Assembly (NCBI RefSeq): GCF_003363435.1
Contig: NZ_QRCT01000009.1
Span: 85,649-149,648, forward strand
Length of the DNA: 64,000 nt
Reading direction: 5' to 3'
Source of the DNA: Anaerosacchariphilus polymeriproducens
GTDB taxonomy: Bacteria > Bacillota > Clostridia > Lachnospirales > Lachnospiraceae
The first letter of the stretch is position 1. Each line of letters opens with the position of its first letter. Below the pieces are notes generated by a model. That model did no database searches. It was not told the DNA's origin and worked only from the letters and a program-made list of their open reading frames with translations. The position numbers were made by a program, and so were the translations under genes. Shown one piece after another: positions 59,274 through 64,000 of the stretch.

Positions 59274-61655
59274 ATGAAGAAAAATCAATTAAATACAAGA
59301 CCCAATGCTAGAGAAGAAAATATCGTACAAGGAGAAAAATATCGATTTACAGTGCTTACTCCACAATTGATAAGAATGGAGTACAGTGAAACCGGAGTGT
59401 TTGAAAATCGTGCTTCTCAAATAGTAATAAATAGAGATTTCGAACAATGTGATTATAGGATAATAGACCAAGATGATAATCTGGTTATTATAACATCAAA
59501 CTTAAGAGTAATGTACAATAAACAGGAATTTTCAGCATATGGTCTTTCGGTTCAAGTGCTTGGTAATATAAGCATTTATAATAGTCTTTGGCATTATGGT
59601 GAAATAGGTGATAATCTAGGCGGCACTGCCAGAACTTTAGATCAGGTCGATGGGAGTGTTAATTTAGAACCCGGTCTTCTTTCAAAAAATGGATTTTCTA
59701 TTTTGAATGACAGTGAATCCTTATTATTGACGGAGGATGGCTGGGTAATGCCGAGAAAAAATCAACAAAAGGATATATATTTCTTTGGGTATGGAAGAAG
59801 TTATAAGGCATGTTTAAAAGATTTTTATTATCTATGTGGAAAAACTCCAATGTTACCACGATTTGCACTTGGCAATTGGTGGAGCAGGTATTACAGATAT
59901 TCAGAAGAAGATTATAAAAGACTGATATTACGATTTGCAGAAGAAAAAATCCCTTTTTCTGTAGCAGTTATTGATATGGATTGGCATCTTGTAGATATAG
60001 ATGAGAAATATGGGAGTGGCTGGACTGGATTCACGTGGAATCGGAACCTTTTTCCGAATCCTAAAGAATTTTTGCAATGGCTGCATGAAAATAATTTAAA
60101 AGTAACATTGAATATTCACCCTGCGGAGGGGATACGTCCTTATGAAGAGATGTATCCGGATATGGCTAATGCGCTGAATGTTGACACCGAAAATGAAGAA
60201 CCTGTAGCAATGGATGTGACGAATAAAGCATTTTTAGAGGCATTCTTTAATTTTGTAAACCATCCTAATGAAGAAGATGGAGTAGATTTTTGGTGGATTG
60301 ATTGGCAACAAGGTATATATTCAAAGATAAAGGGGTTGGATCCTTTATGGATGTTGAACCATTATTATTTTCTGGATAGTGGGAGAGATGGAAAACGGCC
60401 TATGATATTTTCCAGATATGCCGGACCTGGAAGTCATCGATATCCTCTAGGGTTTTCAGGTGATACGATTACTACATGGGAATCGTTAGAATTTCAACCA
60501 TATTTCACCAGTACGGCATCAAATATTGGGTATGGATGGTGGAGTCATGACATAGGGGGACATATGATGGGAATGAAAGATGACGAGTTGGCTGTACGGT
60601 GGCTTCAGTTCGGTGTTTTTTCACCTATTATGCGCTTTCATAGTTCCAATAGTGAATTTAATAGAAAAGAACCTTGGAAATACAGTTTGGAAATTCGTGA
60701 GGTAATGAACCGTTTTTTGAGACTTCGTCATGAAATGATACCATATTTATATACAATGAATTATAGAAATTATGCTTATGATGAACCGCTGATTCAACCA
60801 ATGTATTATTCTTACCCGAAAGTGGAGTCGGCATATGAGGTTAAGAATCAGTATATGTTCGGCAGTGAATGTATCGTAGCGCCTATTACTTCAAGAACTA
60901 ACAGAGAGTTAAAAATGGCGAGTGCAAATGTGTGGTTTCCGGATGGAAAGTATGTAGATTATTTCACAGGACTTGTCTATTCAGGAAATCGGCATTTAAA
61001 ATGTTATCGTGACATAAATTCAATTCCTGTTTTTTTGAAAGAAGGAGGAATTTTCCCTGTATCAGAAAATATGGAAATTGAAAATCCTAAAGAGCTGACG
61101 ATAACTGTATTTCCTGGTTGTAGTAATCAGTTTGAATTATATGAGGATGACAATACTACAATTGGATATAAAACTGGTGAATCTGTAAAAACTTTGCTGG
61201 AATTGATTGAAAATGAATTTACAGAATTTGTAATTCATAAATCGCAGGGAGATTTAAAATTAATTCCAAAGATAAGAACATATAAAATACGTTTTTTGGC
61301 AACATCACCGACGGAGACAGAAGTATGGATCAATCAAAATAAAGTAGTTGCTGAAACGACTTATAACAAGGAAGATGCAAGTCTTAACGTTATAATTCGC
61401 GATGTCATGGTAATAAATGATATCCGTATTAAATTTAAAGAAAAACTGAAATTGGTTGAAACAAATGTAGAAAAAAGAATTTTTTCAATATTGGACCACG
61501 CTCAAATTTCTTTTTTGCAGAAAGAACAATTGTTTCAAATTGTCAAGTCTGAAAAGTCCTGTAGTACTAAAGTAGCAGAACTTCTTTATCTTGGAATAGA
61601 TTCAAATCTACAAAATAGTATAATAGAGGTTTTGACATCAACTGAAAAGCTGTAA
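59274..61655 (+). CDS. GH31 family alpha-glycosidase
   Basis: A 793-residue cytosolic enzyme. GH31 marks: LGNWWSRYYRYSEEDYKRLI, VIDMDWHLVDIDEKYGSGWT, VDFWWIDWQQGIYSK with the nucleophile aspartate, FSRYAGPGSHRYPLGFSGDT with the acid/base aspartate, and GGHMMGMKDDELAVRWLQFG, RFHSSNSEFNRKEPWKY. Substrates of the family are alpha-glucosides or alpha-xylosides; the D-W-Q-Q-G form does not settle which. About 80 residues at the C-terminus (after KLKLVETNVEKR) are an extra helical piece. The transporter genes upstream probably bring in its substrate. Confidence 0.9.
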   Translation: MKKNQLNTRPNAREENIVQGEKYRFTVLTPQLIRMEYSETGVFENRASQIVINRDFEQCDYRIIDQDDNLVIITSNLRVMYNKQEFSAYGLSVQVLGNISIYNSLWHYGEIGDNLGGTARTLDQVDGSVNLEPGLLSKNGFSILNDSESLLLTEDGWVMPRKNQQKDIYFFGYGRSYKACLKDFYYLCGKTPMLPRFALGNWWSRYYRYSEEDYKRLILRFAEEKIPFSVAVIDMDWHLVDIDEKYGSGWTGFTWNRNLFPNPKEFLQWLHENNLKVTLNIHPAEGIRPYEEMYPDMANALNVDTENEEPVAMDVTNKAFLEAFFNFVNHPNEEDGVDFWWIDWQQGIYSKIKGLDPLWMLNHYYFLDSGRDGKRPMIFSRYAGPGSHRYPLGFSGDTITTWESLEFQPYFTSTASNIGYGWWSHDIGGHMMGMKDDELAVRWLQFGVFSPIMRFHSSNSEFNRKEPWKYSLEIREVMNRFLRLRHEMIPYLYTMNYRNYAYDEPLIQPMYYSYPKVESAYEVKNQYMFGSECIVAPITSRTNRELKMASANVWFPDGKYVDYFTGLVYSGNRHLKCYRDINSIPVFLKEGGIFPVSENMEIENPKELTITVFPGCSNQFELYEDDNTTIGYKTGESVKTLLELIENEFTEFVIHKSQGDLKLIPKIRTYKIRFLATSPTETEVWINQNKVVAETTYNKEDASLNVIIRDVMVINDIRIKFKEKLKLVETNVEKRIFSILDHAQISFLQKEQLFQIVKSEKSCSTKVAELLYLGIDSNLQNSIIEVLTSTEKL

Positions 61656-61744
61656 GCGAAAGTATCTTAAATTCATTATAGTGGAACATTCTCTTCGGGT
61701 TGTTCATAGAATATAGAAAGTTGATAGCGTTGTAGGAGTTTGTT

Positions 61745-62299
61745 ATGTATCCTTATTTAGAAGGAATATGGATGGATTCGACAGGACGTTATAGCAGTAT
61801 AGTACAGACAGGTGATACTGTGTTGTTGGATACTGGTGATCATATGATAATGAACGGGAAAATAGTAGAGGTTGAACCTAATATATTTAGGATAGAAGCA
61901 GGAAATAGGGTGGGAAACATAAATGCTTGGTGGAATAGCGTTTTATGGGATAATGGAGAAAATTGGATTAAATTGGAGTCCCACCCTGATATATTTCCGA
62001 ATCTTCATGGAATATGGGAAGTTGGTAGTCCGAACAATAATGGGAGATACAGCAAAATTATAGAGCTGCATTGTGAACCGCTTTATTCAACACCAAATTC
62101 AGCGCAACCAATTAATGTGGTACCTTTAATTCTAGAGGATCAAAACCATAATGTAGCAAACGGATATTTTGTTTATGATACAAGTAAAATAGTGGTGCCA
62201 GAGTGGAACGATTTGGTTGGTAGTTTATTTAGTTTTGGTAACAGGATTAACTGGTCCGATGGAACTTTTTGGTTAAGAAGAACGAGACAGTTTATTTAG
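61745..62299 (+). CDS. Uncharacterised protein with two related beta-rich halves
   Basis: A 184-residue soluble protein without signal peptide. The halves share features: LEGIWMDSTGRYSSIVQTGD and LHGIWEVGSPNNNGRYSKII at their starts, and SVLWDNGENWIKL versus NRINWSDGTFWLRR at their ends. The G-I-W...G-R-Y-S and W-D/S-D-G-x-x-W motifs hint at a lipocalin- or carbohydrate-binding-like barrel. I do not recognise the family. It follows the GH31 gene by 90 bases with ribosome site TAGGAG and may belong to its operon. Confidence 0.6.
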   Translation: MYPYLEGIWMDSTGRYSSIVQTGDTVLLDTGDHMIMNGKIVEVEPNIFRIEAGNRVGNINAWWNSVLWDNGENWIKLESHPDIFPNLHGIWEVGSPNNNGRYSKIIELHCEPLYSTPNSAQPINVVPLILEDQNHNVANGYFVYDTSKIVVPEWNDLVGSLFSFGNRINWSDGTFWLRRTRQFI

Positions 62300-62336
62300 A
62301 AGGGTTTGTTGTAATGTTTATTACAGCAGCCCTTCT
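62298..62336. terminator. Bidirectional terminator
   Basis: Imperfect stem: AGAAGGG at 62298-62304 pairs with CCCTTCT at 62330-62336, with inner pairs TGTTGTAAT and ATTACAGCA. It separates two converging genes and overlaps both gene ends. Confidence 0.65.
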
Positions 62337-63892
62337 TTATCCAAAAAATCTTTTATTTTATCAATATCTTTTTGAACGCTTATGGAATCAACTGCAGGTC
62401 CTTTCAAAATATCTCCATCATAAGTGAAGCGGGAACCATGACAAGGGCAGTCCCAAGTTTTTTCAGCAGAATTCCACTTCAGTTCACAGCCCATATGAGT
62501 ACAAGTAGTATCGACGATATGGAGTTTGCCCTGTCTATCTTTATATACGCCAATTTTCTGTCCTTCCCAATCTATTATCCTGCCTTCCTCTATTTCCAGC
62601 TGAATATCCTTTTGTTTGGACGATAATTTTCCTTCTACAAAATTTTTTGCTACATTCGAATTTTGAGAAATAAATGTTCCTATAGAAGATGCAGATATTT
62701 TACGTGTAGGAGAATAAACATCCTCCCATGGGCTTTTTCCGTCTAAAATCAGACTTTTAAGAAGAATGGCAGATGCAATGCTGTTTGTCATTCCCCATTT
62801 GCCAAAACCTGTGGTCACATAAATATTTGGATTTTTTGAGGTAAGTTGTCCAACATAAGGTAAATTATCTAAAGTCATACAATCTTCGGTGGACCAATGA
62901 TAAGGAATATCTTCTACAGTATATAATTTATTAGCAAAATCAATTAATTTTTCGTAGTGTAGAGAAGTATCTTCACCTTGACCTGTTTTGTGATGTTCGC
63001 CACTGATTAAGATTAAATCTCCGTTTTTGGTTTTTTGGTTTCTAAGTGAACGTCCGGGATCTTCGGCTGTGATATACATACCACCGGGGTATTGCTGCTT
63101 TGCTTTGAGTGCAATTACATAGGACCTTTCAGAATAGATTTTTGAAAAATAGAACCCGGATTTATTAAGGCATGGATAATGCGAGGCAATTATTATTTTA
63201 TCGGCCTGTATTTTTTTGTTTTGATTTGTAATTAGAGTTAAAGTATCTTTTTCTTCTAAGTTTGTTATTCTGCTGTGTTCATATATTTGGCCGCCGTTTT
63301 TAATTATCTTTTCAGCAAGTGGGATTAAAAATTTTCGTGGGTGAAATTGAGCCTGGCCGTCAAAACGTATCGCTGCTTTGACAGGATAATCAAGAGGTAT
63401 TTTATCTAAGTAGGAAGCCTGGATGCCTAAAGATTCTGCTGCCTTGACTTCTTCTTGTATCTTTTCGATATACTTATCTTGAAGTGTATAAATGTAGGCA
63501 GATTGTGGGGTATAATCACATTCGATTTGATTCTCTTTTGCTAATTTTTTAATCATATGAATTGCAGTTTCATTAGCAGCTGCATACTGTTCAGCTAATT
63601 CTTTACTTAGTTGATTTATAATTTTATGATAGATCAAACCATGTTGAGAAGTGATTTTGGCTGTAGTATGTCCGGTCGTAGATTGAAGTATTTCTCTTGC
63701 TTCAATGACTGCGACCTTTATTCCTTGTTGACTTAGCAAATATGCGGCGGAGATTCCTGAAATCCCTCCTCCTATAATGGCAATATCAACTTTCATATCA
63801 TTCTGCAATGTTGGATAACCCTTTTGGGTCATAGATTCTATCCAATAGGACGAAGGCAGCGTATAAATCGCATTTTCTTTTCTTGGTGACAT
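62321..63892 (-). CDS. FAD-dependent oxidoreductase with C-terminal Rieske domain
   Basis: A 523-residue protein. The N-terminal DAO-type FAD domain has VDIAIIGGGISGISAAYLLS with IKVAVIEAREILQSTTGHTT, and GFGKWGMTNSIASA later. The last 85 residues are a Rieske domain with both ligand pairs, CTHMGCEL and CPCHGSRF, for a [2Fe-2S] cluster. Such fused enzymes oxidise amines or imino acids and pass electrons to the cluster; the substrate is unknown. In an anaerobe this pairing is notable but not rare. ATG 63892 stands behind AAAAGGAGATTCGCTT. Confidence 0.92.
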   Translation of the reverse strand: MSPRKENAIYTLPSSYWIESMTQKGYPTLQNDMKVDIAIIGGGISGISAAYLLSQQGIKVAVIEAREILQSTTGHTTAKITSQHGLIYHKIINQLSKELAEQYAAANETAIHMIKKLAKENQIECDYTPQSAYIYTLQDKYIEKIQEEVKAAESLGIQASYLDKIPLDYPVKAAIRFDGQAQFHPRKFLIPLAEKIIKNGGQIYEHSRITNLEEKDTLTLITNQNKKIQADKIIIASHYPCLNKSGFYFSKIYSERSYVIALKAKQQYPGGMYITAEDPGRSLRNQKTKNGDLILISGEHHKTGQGEDTSLHYEKLIDFANKLYTVEDIPYHWSTEDCMTLDNLPYVGQLTSKNPNIYVTTGFGKWGMTNSIASAILLKSLILDGKSPWEDVYSPTRKISASSIGTFISQNSNVAKNFVEGKLSSKQKDIQLEIEEGRIIDWEGQKIGVYKDRQGKLHIVDTTCTHMGCELKWNSAEKTWDCPCHGSRFTYDGDILKGPAVDSISVQKDIDKIKDFLDKEGLL

Positions 63893-64000
63893 AAGCGAAT
63901 CTCCTTTTCGAATTATTTCCTACTATATTTATGATGCTTACTATTGGATTTTATGCAATTACTGAAATATATTTGTTTTGAAAGACTAACTATTAAATGT

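Overview
The window is AT-rich DNA from what looks like an anaerobic, endospore-forming member of the Clostridia, possibly a relative of the Lachnospiraceae. This rests on gene content: a SleC-type spore cortex-lytic enzyme, a clostridial agr peptide quorum-sensing set, acetone-pathway genes, an oxygen-sensitive two-subunit iron-sulfur serine dehydratase, double-cubane-cluster (2-hydroxyacyl-CoA dehydratase-like) proteins with their ATP-dependent activator, and strong Shine-Dalgarno sites (AGGAGG) throughout. I saw no rRNA, tRNA, insertion sequence, phage gene or CRISPR array.

Layout. (1) 1-6250: end of an FAD oxidoreductase, an HD hydrolase, then an agr system (agrA, agrC, agrD, agrB) with adc-ctfA-ctfB (acetoacetate decarboxylase and CoA-transferase) placed between agrD and agrB. 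(2) 6258-17689: a gas-vesicle (gvp) cluster. Two gvpA copies point left; a third gvpA starts a long rightward operon with gvpN, gvpO, two GvpH/Hsp20-like proteins, a Cdc48-type double AAA ATPase, two GvpF/L proteins, gvpG, gvpK, and two GvpJ-like proteins that end in zinc ribbons. Several members carry additions I do not know from characterised clusters: GRAM/PH-like domains and an N-terminus resembling archaeal/eukaryotic ribosomal stalk protein P1/L12. (3) 17808-21080: a small membrane protein and two secreted proteins, one with four beta/gamma-crystallin-like repeats; the two secreted genes share an upstream TACACGTGTA palindrome. (4) 21194-28654: sugar (RpiR regulator, GH4, mutarotase) and serine (YheO-like regulator, sstT, sdaAB, sdaAA) catabolism. 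(5) 28788-36015: a LysM/GH18-like protein lacking the usual catalytic residues, then a redox operon: NapH-like membrane ferredoxin, double-cubane-cluster protein, activase, CcdA/TauE-like membrane protein, a second double-cubane-like protein that has lost nearly all cluster cysteines, and a membrane-anchored orphan. (6) 36187-42909: NhaC antiporter, asparaginase, EamA transporter, chagasin-like inhibitor, SleC, cupin. (7) 43014-51798: enolase and a metal/iron-sulfur block (methyltransferase, Fur-family regulator, ZIP transporter, DUF3793, flavodoxin, C_GCAxxG_C_C protein, NifX-like protein, metallo-beta-lactamase fold protein, IscU/NifU-like scaffold, MetF). (8) 51929-54763: amino-acid ABC transporter and a cytidylate-kinase-like protein. 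(9) 54891-62299: LacI regulator and a sugar ABC transporter with a GH31 glycosidase. (10) 62321-63892: FAD oxidoreductase with a Rieske domain.

Two things tie regions together. First, a palindrome GTTAG-N6-CTAAC occurs five times, upstream of the redox operon, enolase, the methyltransferase, the Fur-family gene and DUF3793-flavodoxin. In four of these it sits at or just after a good sigma-A-type promoter, which suggests one metal- or redox-responsive repressor. Second, the agr/acetone genes and the gas-vesicle genes abut across a shared bidirectional terminator, so a link between cell density, solvent metabolism and buoyancy is an attractive but untested idea.
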